37,081 bases of DNA, taken from positions 1-37,081 of the forward strand of contig CAZEPB010000016.1 in NCBI GenBank assembly GCA_964514055.1. The letters are read 5' to 3'. Below, piece by piece: positions 1 through 8,617 of this stretch; within the stretch, counting starts at the first letter, position 1, and every line of letters begins with the position of its first letter. The translations under genes and the position numbers were made by a program. The notes beneath the pieces are model-generated. The model was not told the origin of the DNA. It searched no databases and saw nothing but the letters and a program-made list of their open reading frames with translations. This stretch comes from SG8-32-3 sp964514055. GTDB lineage: Archaea > Thermoproteota > Bathyarchaeia > Bathyarchaeales > Bathycorpusculaceae.

Positions 1-377
1 GCACCATCTTCATGAACACGCATAACTTGGATGAGGCAGGGCGAATCTGCGACCGAATAGGCATATTGAAGACCCATCTAATCGCGGTTGACTCACCTGA
101 AAACCTTGAGACAAGTACGTCTAGCAGGAAAACCGTAGTCCATCTGGAACGCGTCAGTGACGCGGTTTTGGCTGCCGTCAAAAAGTTAAGAGTGGTGAAG
201 AACGTGCGCACAAGCGAAAACAAGCTAATTCTCGACATGGATAACCTAGAGAAGGATAATCCTGAACTGGTCAGGGCAATTGTGAAGGCAGGCGGAAACG
301 TGCAGTTCGTAACCGAGCTCAGGTCATCGCTTGAGGATGTTTACTTGAAGCTGATTCGGGAGGCTGAAGCCCGATGA
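1..377 (+). CDS. ABC-2 type exporter ATP-binding subunit, C-terminal part (5' end outside window)
   Basis: This is the tail of an ABC transporter ATPase. The reading frame is open from the window edge, so the ATG at 12 is internal, not the start. The first visible residues contain the H-loop (TIFMNTHNLDEA), followed by the usual end of an ABC-2 ATPase domain (CDRIGIL) and about 80 residues of the regulatory tail seen in multidrug/polyketide-type exporters. Walker A, signature and Walker B motifs lie upstream of the window. The stop overlaps the start of the next permease gene (ATGA at 374-377), so the two are translationally coupled and probably form one exporter. The substrate cannot be told. 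The family is clear; the cargo is not. Confidence 0.9.
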   Translation, partial: TIFMNTHNLDEAGRICDRIGILKTHLIAVDSPENLETSTSSRKTVVHLERVSDAVLAAVKKLRVVKNVRTSENKLILDMDNLEKDNPELVRAIVKAGGNVQFVTELRSSLEDVYLKLIREAEAR

Positions 378-1126
378 GATTCTGGAAATCGTGGATTGTG
401 GCGACAAAAGACCTCAGCATGTTCAAGAAAAACAAGTACATACTCTACAGCTTAATCGCACTGCCCTTTCTGATGGGGTTGCTACTGCCTGCGGTCACCA
501 TCTTTACGCTGCAAACTGAAGCATCCTCACTTACAGAGGCGCAACTTATCGAAACTGCGACGGTGTTAATAGATCTGTTCACCACATACTTCGTCATCAT
601 AGCCGCTATTCTCCCAACGATAATTGCTTCTTACAGCTTTGTAGGCGAGAAACTTGAGAAAAGCCTCGAACCACTTTTGGCAACGCCAACCACCGACGGC
701 GAACTGCTGTTCGGCAAGAGCCTAGCCGCGTTTATTCCATGCGTCGCCGCAACCTACATCGGAGCCCTAATCTTCCTCATCACCATAGACGCTTGGTCAA
801 CCATCAACATAGGCGTTTTCCTACTTCCAAACGTGTATTGGGCAATAGTCATGGGCGCCGTGACTCCTCTGGCATGCATCCTCAGCGTGGAAGCCAACGT
901 AATAATATCTTCCAGAGTAAACGACATAAGAGCAGCCCAGCAACTCGGCGCCTTCGTCATCCTGCCGATAATACTTGTGATGGTCTTTGCGTCTACAGTA
1001 CACACTTTTCCGCTTGTCACACTTGCGCTGCTTTTATCAGGAGGATTAGCCCTCGCAGATGTTGCCATGTTCTACCTGAGTAAAGCCACGTTTCAGAGGG
1101 AAGAAATACTAACAAAATGGAAGTAG
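374..1126 (+). CDS. ABC-2 type transporter permease
   Basis: A 250-residue membrane protein, partner of the ATPase whose gene it overlaps by four bases. Six hydrophobic segments are visible: about residues 25-45, 68-90, 108-135, 150-170, 187-208 and 212-232. The loop after the second segment (GEKLEKSLEPLLATPTT) is the charged cytoplasmic element typical of ABC-2 permeases, where E-x-LLATP contacts the ATPase. Length is short but normal for single-domain ABC-2 permeases. It is expected to work as a dimer or with another subunit. The pair resembles lipid, drug or Na+ exporters; nothing in the sequence picks one. Confidence 0.9.
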   Translation: MRFWKSWIVATKDLSMFKKNKYILYSLIALPFLMGLLLPAVTIFTLQTEASSLTEAQLIETATVLIDLFTTYFVIIAAILPTIIASYSFVGEKLEKSLEPLLATPTTDGELLFGKSLAAFIPCVAATYIGALIFLITIDAWSTINIGVFLLPNVYWAIVMGAVTPLACILSVEANVIISSRVNDIRAAQQLGAFVILPIILVMVFASTVHTFPLVTLALLLSGGLALADVAMFYLSKATFQREEILTKWK

Positions 1127-1205
1127 ACGGCAAGGTCGATAATAGGCACGAAAACGTCCACAAGATTAAATAATTCTCGGGAAAACCTTTCAGGGGTGAA
1201 TTCAT

Positions 1206-2207
1206 ATGCCTTGCTCGGTTATTGTTGGTGCCTTCTGGGGAGACGAAGGCAAAGGAAAAATAATCAGCTACCTAGCGTTGAAAGATAATTTGGGTTTATG
1301 TGTGAGAACAGGCTCCGTAAACGCCGCCCACACCGTTTGGAAAGACGGACAAAAATACGCCTTACACATGGTTCCCGCAGGCTTCATAAACAAGAAGTGC
1401 CTTCTCCGCATAGCCGCAGGCGCAAACGTCCACATCCCCCAATTCTTCAAAGAAGTCGAAATGACCCAAGTCCAAAACCGCATCGGCATCGACGGAAACG
1501 CCTCCATAATCGAGGAGAAGCACAGCGCCCAAGACAAGGCAAGCGCCGTAAACAAGGGCATAGGAACCACCGGCTGGGGTGTCGGACCCGCCGTGGAAGA
1601 ACGAGCTAGGCGCACAGCCAAACTCGCAAAGGATATGCCAGAACTCAAACCCTACATCATGGACACGGTGACAGAAATCAACGACGCCTTAGACAACGGC
1701 AAAAAAGTCCTCCTCGAAGGCACACAAGGCTTCATGCTTTCACTTTTCCTAAGCGGCGGCTACCCATACGTGACCAGCCGCGACACAAGCGCCTCCGCCA
1801 TAGCCTCCGAAGCAGGAGTCGGACCCACAAGAGTCGACAACGTAATCATCGTTTACAAGTCGTTCATGACCCGCGTCGGCGCTGGATCCCTGCCCGGAGA
1901 AATCAGCAAGGAAGAAGCGTTGAAGCGTGGCTGGTTTGAAACCGCCGCGGGAACAGGACGCGACAGGCGTTCAGCCCCGTTTGATTTTGAGTTAGCTCGG
2001 AAAAACGCTGAAATAAACGGTGCAACCCAAGCAGCGCTGACAAAACTAGACTGCGTTTTTCCCAGATGCCAAGGCGCCAGAAAATTCGATGCGCTTTCTG
2101 CAGAAGCCAAACAGTTTGTAAAGGAAGTTGAAGACAAGACTGGAGTACCCGTGGTTCTAATTGGCACGGGACCTGAGGCGTTAGACATAATCGACCGAAG
2201 AAAATAG
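1206..2207 (+). CDS. purA: Adenylosuccinate synthetase, short archaeal form
   Basis: Catalyses GTP-dependent joining of IMP and aspartate to adenylosuccinate, the first committed step to AMP. The N-terminal GTP/catalytic loop GDEGKGK is at residues 12-18 (D13), and the second catalytic histidine is H42 in NAAHTVW. The IMP-binding stretch with GTTGWGVGPA and the KLD motif near residue 276 are present. At 333 residues it is about 90 shorter than the bacterial enzyme, as is usual in archaea. The ATG is preceded by GGGGTGA with a six-base spacer, and an AT-rich element (GATTAAATAATTC, about 1163-1175) lies in a promoter-like position. It is a single gene, not visibly coupled to its neighbours. 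Confidence 0.96.
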   Translation: MPCSVIVGAFWGDEGKGKIISYLALKDNLGLCVRTGSVNAAHTVWKDGQKYALHMVPAGFINKKCLLRIAAGANVHIPQFFKEVEMTQVQNRIGIDGNASIIEEKHSAQDKASAVNKGIGTTGWGVGPAVEERARRTAKLAKDMPELKPYIMDTVTEINDALDNGKKVLLEGTQGFMLSLFLSGGYPYVTSRDTSASAIASEAGVGPTRVDNVIIVYKSFMTRVGAGSLPGEISKEEALKRGWFETAAGTGRDRRSAPFDFELARKNAEINGATQAALTKLDCVFPRCQGARKFDALSAEAKQFVKEVEDKTGVPVVLIGTGPEALDIIDRRK

Positions 2208-2261
2208 CAAACTTTTATTTTCTAAAGTTCACCATGTTTCTTTTCAGAGGAAGTGGATGAA

Positions 2262-3404
2262 ATGCACAAATCTAACACTTACAGCAAGGCTTCAACCAGC
2301 CTTTTCGCACTCCTGTTTGCGGCAGGATTACTCGTTGGAGCACTGGTGACTGCTTACATAACCTTTCAAGAGATGACTAACCTAAACAATGAAGTAACCG
2401 CCTTGCAGAGTCAAGTCTCAGAGTTCACAGGCTCACAGAACGTTACTTACCAAAACATCACGATCTACCAGAACGCCACAGCCTTAGCAGATATCTACGA
2501 GAATGTACGGGAATCGGTTGTTCTGGTTCAGGGAACCACAAGCGACGGAGGAGTCCAAGCATCAGGTTTCGTCTATGAATTTTCGAATAGAATGGTTGTG
2601 ATAACCAACTACCACGTTGTTCACGACACATCAAGCTTAAGCGTTACATTCTCAAACGGCAACGGCTACGAAGCCACAACACTCGGAACTGACCCTTACG
2701 TGGATTTAGCGGTTCTTTCGGTAGTTGACGCCGATGCCAGCGAGTTTAAACCTGTGGAAATCGTCAGCTCGTCCACTTTACGTGTCGGCGAACCAGTCAT
2801 AGCCATAGGAAACCCCTACGGCTTGGTGGGTTCACTAACCACTGGCGTGGTAAGCGCTCTTGGAAGAACCATCACTGAAGAAGACTACGCAGGCGGTTAC
2901 TCAATCGCCAACATCATACAAACCAGCACACCCATAAACCCTGGAAACTCAGGAGGACCGCTGCTTAACGCGGATGGCAAAGTCGTGGGCATAACAACCG
3001 CGATCGTCTCTGAATCACAGGGATTAGGATTTGCCGTCCCATCGAACACAATTCTCAGAGAAATATCCGCCTTGATAACAACTGGAACGTACAGCGCCCA
3101 CTCCTACTTGGGCGTTTCAGGGCAAGACATGAGCTACGACATAGCACAGCAAACAGGCGCAAGCGTCACCTACGGCTGGAGAATCGCGACAGTAACAGCT
3201 GGCGGCCCATCGGATGGCAGATTGAACGTAGACGACATAATAATTGCCATGAATGAAACCACGATAAGAAACAATGATGATTTGGCAAGCTATCTCGAGG
3301 AGAAAACCATGCCCGGTCAGCAGATAGTTCTAACCGTTATGCGAGGCAGCTCAACAGTTGACGTAAGCGTTACTTTGGGAAGGAGACCAGCGCCACCGGT
3401 ATAA
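2262..3404 (+). CDS. Membrane-anchored HtrA/DegP-like serine protease with PDZ domain
   Basis: A trypsin-like (S1C) quality-control protease. From the ATG chosen here it has 380 residues: a transmembrane anchor at about 15-35, a short coiled stretch (NNEVTALQSQV), the protease domain at about 75-275, and a C-terminal PDZ domain at about 285-375. The catalytic triad is visible: H118 (TNYHVVHD), D148 (YVDLAVL) and S230 (PGNSGGPLL). The anchor puts the protease outside the membrane. An in-frame GTG lies at 2253, but the purine-rich AGAGGAAG at about 2245-2252 sits right against it and is better spaced for the ATG at 2262. Substrates are unknown; misfolded or damaged surface proteins are likely. 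Confidence 0.93.
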   Translation: MHKSNTYSKASTSLFALLFAAGLLVGALVTAYITFQEMTNLNNEVTALQSQVSEFTGSQNVTYQNITIYQNATALADIYENVRESVVLVQGTTSDGGVQASGFVYEFSNRMVVITNYHVVHDTSSLSVTFSNGNGYEATTLGTDPYVDLAVLSVVDADASEFKPVEIVSSSTLRVGEPVIAIGNPYGLVGSLTTGVVSALGRTITEEDYAGGYSIANIIQTSTPINPGNSGGPLLNADGKVVGITTAIVSESQGLGFAVPSNTILREISALITTGTYSAHSYLGVSGQDMSYDIAQQTGASVTYGWRIATVTAGGPSDGRLNVDDIIIAMNETTIRNNDDLASYLEEKTMPGQQIVLTVMRGSSTVDVSVTLGRRPAPPV

Positions 3405-3473
3405 CTTTGATCTAACCGAACCCCAATTCTTTCCTGTCAGGCAATTAAAACTGATAATTAAGGACATGATTCA

Positions 3474-4112
3474 ATGAAAGATGTATGGCGTAAACCCTAT
3501 CACGTTGTTATCGAAGTGGAAAACAAGCAGTGCAGAATGCTGAAAAAGTTCACGTCCCTTGGACTCAAGCATCTGAAAGTAGCTGACATTAGAAGTTCAA
3601 GCAGCGGCTCAGTCAAGCATCTGGTGGAACTTGATCGCGATCAGGTCAAAAAAGTGCCAAAAGACATCAAGATTATTGCGCCCCGCGGCAAAGCTGCGGG
3701 CAAGCCTTCCATGTGGTTCGAAAGCGAAGGCTGCGAAGTTTGCAACACTATCCTATCTCGTGACGCGTTTCTGATATCGGGAAAAAGTTTGGAAGAGCAT
3801 ACAATACAGTACAGCTTTATAGTTCCCACTTTCGAGGCGTACAAGAGCATCATTCATTCTCTGGAAAACTCTGGTCATAAAGTAAACGTGCTCAAAATGG
3901 GGAGTTTTGAACCAAAAACGGGAATATTAACGGAGAAGCAGGAGAGAATTTTCTGGCTTGCGCTGAAAGGAGGTTTCTTTGATTATCCGCGAAAAATAAA
4001 TACACAGGCGCTATCCGCTAAACTGGGAATAAGACCCTCCACGCTTTCGGAAATACTTAGAAGGGGAACACGAAGGTTGATGGAGCATTACTTTGAAAAA
4101 GAACTTGCTTGA
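3474..4112 (+). CDS. Bacterio-opsin activator-type (HTH_10) transcriptional regulator
   Basis: The C-terminal 55 residues (from about 152: LTEKQERIFWLALKGGFFDY, ending in LGIRPSTLSEILRRGTRRLM) are a textbook HTH_10 DNA-binding domain, the archaeal family named after the halobacterial bacterio-opsin activator. The N-terminal 145 residues form a separate sensory or dimerisation module with no PAS/GAF signature I can recognise. A CxxC pair (GCEVC, about residues 84-88) and another Cys near 20 could bind metal or sense redox state, which is speculation. The gene lies 121 bases upstream of the hybrid cluster protein gene on the same strand, so it may control the response to nitric oxide or nitrosative stress. 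Confidence 0.85.
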   Translation: MKDVWRKPYHVVIEVENKQCRMLKKFTSLGLKHLKVADIRSSSSGSVKHLVELDRDQVKKVPKDIKIIAPRGKAAGKPSMWFESEGCEVCNTILSRDAFLISGKSLEEHTIQYSFIVPTFEAYKSIIHSLENSGHKVNVLKMGSFEPKTGILTEKQERIFWLALKGGFFDYPRKINTQALSAKLGIRPSTLSEILRRGTRRLMEHYFEKELA

Positions 4113-4233
4113 ATCTGCGAACAGCGCACCTGCTTTCTGAGATGTCAACAAGCTTCTAAATGACCTGTTGGGTAATCCCTAATATTTTCGGGACAAAGCC
4201 TATCTGACTGCGCGACCACCACGATATACAAGG

Positions 4234-5889
4234 ATGAGTAATAAAATGAGTCAAGAACAGATGTTTTGTTACCAATGCGAACAAACCGCCAAAGGACAAG
4301 GCTGCACAGTTGTAGGCGTCTGCGGAAAAACCCCAGAAGTGGCAACACTCCAAGACTTGCTAATCTACATGCTGAGAGGGCTTTCACAACTAACAATTGA
4401 AGCACGAAAAGTCGGCGCAGAAACCGAGGAAACCAGCGTATTCACCTGCGAAGCATTATTCGCCACACTTACAAACGTGAACTTCAACCCAGACAGCATC
4501 GTCACCTATATAAGAAAAGCAGCAGAGTTGCGCGACCAATTACTGAAAAAAATAAAATCTGCTGGAGGCAAAATTGAATTAAAAAGTGGACCTATCAACT
4601 TGGCTTTAGAAAAAACCAAGGAAAGCCTCATAGCTCAAGGGAAGCTTGTTGGAATAAAATCTGACCCCACTATTGACCCTGACCTTCACTCGCTTCATTG
4701 GCTTTTAACTTACGGCATAAAAGGAGTAGCTGCCTACGCTTACCACGCATACATTCTTGGAAAGAAGGATGACAAAGTCTTCAACTTTATACATCAAGGT
4801 CTCGCAGCAACACTGGACAAATCGCTCGGCGTAAACGATTTCGTAGGTTTAGCTATGAAGTGCGGCGAAATCAACATCAGAGCTATGGAACTCTTGGACG
4901 CGGGAAACACTGAGGCGTACGGTCATCCAGTGCCCAAAAAGGTTCCGTTAGGCGTCAAAAAAGGGAAGGCAATCCTCGTGTCTGGACACGACCTGAAAGA
5001 CTTGGAGGAGATTCTGAAACAAAGTGAAGGAAAAGGAATCTACGTTTACACGCACGGCGAGATGCTGCCAGCTCACGGCTACCCCAAATTGAAAGAGTAC
5101 CCGCACTTCTACGGTCATTACGGCACCGCATGGCAAAATCAGCAGAGAGAATTCGCCGAATTCCCAGGAGCCATACTGATGACCACAAACTGCTTGCAAA
5201 GACCAACAGAAAACTACAAAGACAACATTTTCACTTCAGGTCCAGTAAGCTGGCCAAGAACGCCACATATATCAGGTAAAGACTTTTCTCCCGTGATAAA
5301 GCAAGCGTTGGAAATGCCTGGCTTTACAGCGGACAAGGAAGACAAATATGTTACAGTAGGATTCGGCAGAAACGCGGTTCTAAGCGTAGCAGGCAAAGTT
5401 ATAGAAGCAGTGAAGAGCGGGCACATTAGACGCTTTTTGCTAGTCGGTGGATGCGACGGAGCGAAGCCTGGAAGAAGTTACTATACAGAGTTCGTTGAGA
5501 AAGCACCTAAAGACACGATTATACTGACTCTTGCATGTGGGAAATTCAGGTTCTTTGACAAAGACCTCGGCACCATCGAAGAGATCCCAAGACTGTTGGA
5601 CATTGGACAGTGCAACGACGCGTATTCAGCCATTAAGATAGCTCAAGCTTTGGCTGAAGCCTTCAACGTGGGAGTTAACGATTTACCGCTGTCTATTATT
5701 TGCTCATGGTATGAACAGAAAGCAGTTGCCATATTGCTATCGCTGCTCCATTTGGGTATAAAGAACATTCGGCTCGGACCGAGCCTTCCCGCCTTCATCA
5801 CGCCTAACATACTTAAGGTGCTCGTTGAAAAGTTCAACATCATGCCGATAACTACCCCTGAAGAAGATCTGAAGGCAATCATGCAGTAG
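4234..5889 (+). CDS. hcp: Hybrid cluster protein (hydroxylamine reductase / NO-protective)
   Basis: Hcp reduces hydroxylamine in vitro and NO to N2O or handles nitrosylation in vivo. Near the N-terminus C12, C15, C24 and C30 form the CxxC-x8-C-x5-C pattern of the proximal 4Fe-4S cluster, unlike the longer spacing of the 2Fe-2S proteobacterial form. Hybrid-cluster regions are visible downstream: THGEMLPAHGYP, MTTNCLQRP, GGCDG, TLACGKFRF and IGQCNDA. Length (551) is normal for the anaerobe type. A second in-frame ATG at 4246 (MSQEQMFCYQC) is also a reasonable start, with AAGGATGAG eight bases before it. The neighbouring HTH_10 gene is a candidate regulator. Confidence 0.96.
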   Translation: MSNKMSQEQMFCYQCEQTAKGQGCTVVGVCGKTPEVATLQDLLIYMLRGLSQLTIEARKVGAETEETSVFTCEALFATLTNVNFNPDSIVTYIRKAAELRDQLLKKIKSAGGKIELKSGPINLALEKTKESLIAQGKLVGIKSDPTIDPDLHSLHWLLTYGIKGVAAYAYHAYILGKKDDKVFNFIHQGLAATLDKSLGVNDFVGLAMKCGEINIRAMELLDAGNTEAYGHPVPKKVPLGVKKGKAILVSGHDLKDLEEILKQSEGKGIYVYTHGEMLPAHGYPKLKEYPHFYGHYGTAWQNQQREFAEFPGAILMTTNCLQRPTENYKDNIFTSGPVSWPRTPHISGKDFSPVIKQALEMPGFTADKEDKYVTVGFGRNAVLSVAGKVIEAVKSGHIRRFLLVGGCDGAKPGRSYYTEFVEKAPKDTIILTLACGKFRFFDKDLGTIEEIPRLLDIGQCNDAYSAIKIAQALAEAFNVGVNDLPLSIICSWYEQKAVAILLSLLHLGIKNIRLGPSLPAFITPNILKVLVEKFNIMPITTPEEDLKAIMQ

Positions 5890-5944
5890 TGGAGCCCTAA
5901 GCTCCCCCAATTTTCTTTGCGAAGCAGAGAGCTATTTCACACGC

Positions 5945-7078
5945 TTATCTTTTTTCAATAGGAACAAAAGGTCTTCCATATTCGCCAACGTATTTTGATG
6001 ATGGGCGAAGAAGAACCGCGTCTTTGTACTGTTCTATTACGTGGGCTGTCCATCCTGCTATCCTGCTTGAGGCAAAAAAAGGCGTAAAGAACTCGAAGGG
6101 AACACCTAAGGCATTCAAAGTTACGGCTGCGTAGAAATCTACGTTGGGGAAAATCTTTTTCTTTTCGTGAACAACGTTTTCAATCGTAATGCATAAATTG
6201 TACAAGTTCAGGTTATTTGTGCGATGACACAGATCTTCAGCCATCCCTCTGAGATGCTTCGTTCTGGGATCTTCTGTCTTATAGATTCTGTGGCCAAAAC
6301 CCATTATCCTTCTTTGATCATCTAACATGCCTTGTATGTAGTCTTCCACCTCTTCCCCGGTGTTGATGTCATCAAGCATGTACATTACTTTTTCACTAGC
6401 CCCGCCATGAAGGGGACCTTTAAGGGTTCCAATCGCAGAAGTCACAGCCGAATACATATCTGAATTAGTGCTTGCTGTTACGCGAGCGGCGAAGGTTGAG
6501 GCGTTAAATCCGTGATCTGCATGCAACGTCATGAAACGATCAATAGCGTTTTTCTCTTCATCATCCGCGGGGATTCCTCGGAACAGGTAAAGAAAGTTTT
6601 CAGGAAAGCCAAATTCTTCTTTTGGATCAACCAGCTGTTGATTAGTGCGCAACCTATAAAGGGCGGCGACGATGGTGGGCACCTTCGCCACTAGCCGTAC
6701 CGCCCTTCTTTTGTTTGCTTGCTCCGATTTGTAATTGCGGTCTGGGTCGTACATACTAAGGTGAGAGACCGCGGTGCGTAAGACTTCCATTGGATGACTG
6801 TTTAGAGGGGCAGTCTTGATGCACGTAATGGCTGCCTCGGGTAGTTTCATCTCAGAGATGAGTTGAGTTCTGAACTCGTCTAACTCGTTTTTGGTGGGAA
6901 GTTTGCTGTGAAGTAAGAGGTAAACCACTTCCTCATAGCAGACATGCTCCACAAGGTCGTCGATGTTATATCCTAAATAATAAAGGATGCCCGCTGGGTC
7001 CACAAAACTGATTTGGGTTTCAGCCGCGGCAACACCTTTCAATCCGCGGGTGACCACTCTATCGTGATTGTTAATCAT
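5945..7078 (-). CDS. gltA: Citrate synthase
   Basis: Condenses oxaloacetate and acetyl-CoA to citrate. The three catalytic signatures are all present: His in LHADHGFNAST, His in GFGHRIYK, and Asp in VDFYAAVTL. CoA and oxaloacetate contacts (GPLHGGASE, SRIAGW) are also visible. The length of 377 aa is that of the compact archaeal and Gram-positive dimeric enzyme. A 2-methylcitrate synthase role cannot be excluded from sequence alone, as these families overlap. The gene converges on hcp, with 55 bases between the stops, and its 5' side faces the AT-rich divergent region shared with the KamA-family gene. Upstream of the ATG only a weak AAGGAA is seen. Confidence 0.96.
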   Translation of the reverse strand: MINNHDRVVTRGLKGVAAAETQISFVDPAGILYYLGYNIDDLVEHVCYEEVVYLLLHSKLPTKNELDEFRTQLISEMKLPEAAITCIKTAPLNSHPMEVLRTAVSHLSMYDPDRNYKSEQANKRRAVRLVAKVPTIVAALYRLRTNQQLVDPKEEFGFPENFLYLFRGIPADDEEKNAIDRFMTLHADHGFNASTFAARVTASTNSDMYSAVTSAIGTLKGPLHGGASEKVMYMLDDINTGEEVEDYIQGMLDDQRRIMGFGHRIYKTEDPRTKHLRGMAEDLCHRTNNLNLYNLCITIENVVHEKKKIFPNVDFYAAVTLNALGVPFEFFTPFFASSRIAGWTAHVIEQYKDAVLLRPSSKYVGEYGRPFVPIEKR

Positions 7079-7455
7079 ATGCTATTATTCCTTTTTTGTT
7101 CTTTTTTCTTCCGAAACCTACGGACCCATGTGAAGCATAACAAGATAGCTTCATTATGAGAGCAACGAGGCTGGCAAGACGACTGTATCTTCCCCCTCGA
7201 TTAAAATGCTTGCAATCAACTCGCATGTTCAAACAGGTCGCAAGCCAAAAAAGTAATGGAGTGCAACATTTTTAAATATTTTCTTTAAACACACGCCTTT
7301 TTATTTAAAGCTGGTGTTTTTCAGTATTAAAGACGCAACTTTTTTAAATGATAAATTGAGATATAAAAAATGCCAGCAAAGACAAAACTGTACACCTTTT
7401 AGTCGTGTTCAACTGGCTTTGAGAATAATTGGCGATACTGGAGGTTAAGAAGTGA
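7079..7455. promoter_or_regulatory. AT-rich divergent control region between citrate synthase and the KamA-family gene
   Basis: About 377 bases hold no gene. The right half is strongly AT-rich and carries two promoter-like direct repeats, GCAAC followed by TTTTTAAAT, at 7263-7276 and 7335-7349, 72 bases apart. A further TATA-like GATATAAAAAA at 7360-7370 lies about 85 bases before the KamA ATG. The left half contains CATGTTCAAAC at 7224-7234, which matches the right half of a palindrome found upstream of two minus-strand transporter genes. No tRNA or obvious ncRNA is seen. Assignment of promoter activity is inference from base composition and position. Confidence 0.5.
7372..7417 (+). promoter_or_regulatory. 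Predicted two-part stem-loop in the leader of the KamA-family gene
   Basis: An outer stem pairs GCCAG (7372-7376) with CTGGC (7413-7417). An inner stem pairs GACAAAA (7381-7387) with TTTT-A-GTC (7397-7404, one bulged A) around the loop CTGTACACC. It falls between the TATA-like element and the start codon, so it should lie in the transcript leader. No known riboswitch consensus is recognised. Confidence 0.35.
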
Positions 7456-8571
7456 ATGGTAGAACATAAGAAATTAGTGGATTGTATCTGCTCTGTAGAG
7501 CAGCTTGAAAATTATGTATATTTATCTTCTAAAGAAAAGGAACAGCTAGAACAAGTAGTCCAAGCTCACCCCATGCGTGTCAGCCCGTATTATATATCTC
7601 TGATAAACTGGAATGACCCACATGACCCGATAAGAAAAATGGCTTTGCCATCTTTGGAAGAACTAAACCTTGAAGGCTTTTATGATACGAGCGGTGAAGC
7701 TGAAAACACAAAAATGCCTGGTCTTCAGCACAAGTACTCTGAAACCGCGTTGGTATTGGCTACAAACAGGTGTGCAACCTACTGTAGGCATTGCTTCAGA
7801 AAACGCCTTGTTGGATTGCCAACAGAAGAGATTGTGAAGCGTTTTGAAGATGCCGCAGAATACATAGAGAAGCATGAGGAAATAAACAATGTTCTGATTA
7901 GTGGTGGAGACCCATTTGTCCTTTCTAACGAAGTTATCGCGAGATTCTTAGAGGTCTTGACGAAGATAGATCATCTTAGCTTCATAAGATTCGGAAGCAG
8001 AACTCCAGTTACTCTTCCAAGCAGGCTCAGCGACCCAGAACTCTTAGCTCTTTTAAAGAAGTATTCGAAGATTGATAGAAGACTTTACGTCGTAACCCAG
8101 TTTAATCATCCGCGAGAAATAACTCCTCAATCCATCAGCGCAGTAAGCAATCTCATAAACGCAGGCGTTTTGCTGAGCAACCAGACAGTGCTGCTTAAAG
8201 GAGTTAATGACGACCCTGAGACACTTGCAAATCTAATGAACAGCCTAGTAAGCATCGGCGTGACGCCTTACTACGTTTTTCAATGCCGCCCAGTCAAGAG
8301 AGTTAAGAGTCATTTTCAAGTTCCGATATGTGAAGGAGTAAGAATAGTTGAAAAAGCAAAGGCAAACTGCAACGGGCACAGTAAACGCTTCAAATATGCC
8401 ATGTCGCACAAAACCGGCAAAGTAGAAATACTAGGCATATTGGATGGAGAAATCTACTTTAAATATCACGAAGCCAAAAACAGGGAAAACTTGGGCGTCA
8501 TGTTTAAACGCCGAGTAGATGAAAAAGCAGGATGGCTGGATGATTTCAACACGGAAGATAGGCTAGCTTAA
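7456..8571 (+). CDS. KamA-family radical SAM protein (lysine 2,3-aminomutase-like)
   Basis: A radical S-adenosylmethionine enzyme of the aminomutase family, 371 residues. The 4Fe-4S ligands are C106, C110 and C113 in the CATYCRHC motif, followed by the GGDP SAM-binding motif (about 155-160) and typical core segments (RFGSRTPVTLPSR, TQFNHPREI, QTVLLKGVNDD, YYVFQCRPV). In true lysine 2,3-aminomutase the PLP lysine sits in a glycine-rich loop (PGGGGK). Here the corresponding region reads SHKTGKVEILG, so the substrate is uncertain. No beta-lysine acetyltransferase (ablB) is adjacent, so a compatible-solute role is not supported by context. The start is set by GGAGGT ten bases before the ATG. Confidence 0.85.
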   Translation: MVEHKKLVDCICSVEQLENYVYLSSKEKEQLEQVVQAHPMRVSPYYISLINWNDPHDPIRKMALPSLEELNLEGFYDTSGEAENTKMPGLQHKYSETALVLATNRCATYCRHCFRKRLVGLPTEEIVKRFEDAAEYIEKHEEINNVLISGGDPFVLSNEVIARFLEVLTKIDHLSFIRFGSRTPVTLPSRLSDPELLALLKKYSKIDRRLYVVTQFNHPREITPQSISAVSNLINAGVLLSNQTVLLKGVNDDPETLANLMNSLVSIGVTPYYVFQCRPVKRVKSHFQVPICEGVRIVEKAKANCNGHSKRFKYAMSHKTGKVEILGILDGEIYFKYHEAKNRENLGVMFKRRVDEKAGWLDDFNTEDRLA

Positions 8572-8617
8572 TAAGGAACCATAATTTAGAGTTGCAAAAG
8601 CTTAAAAGTGAAATGCC

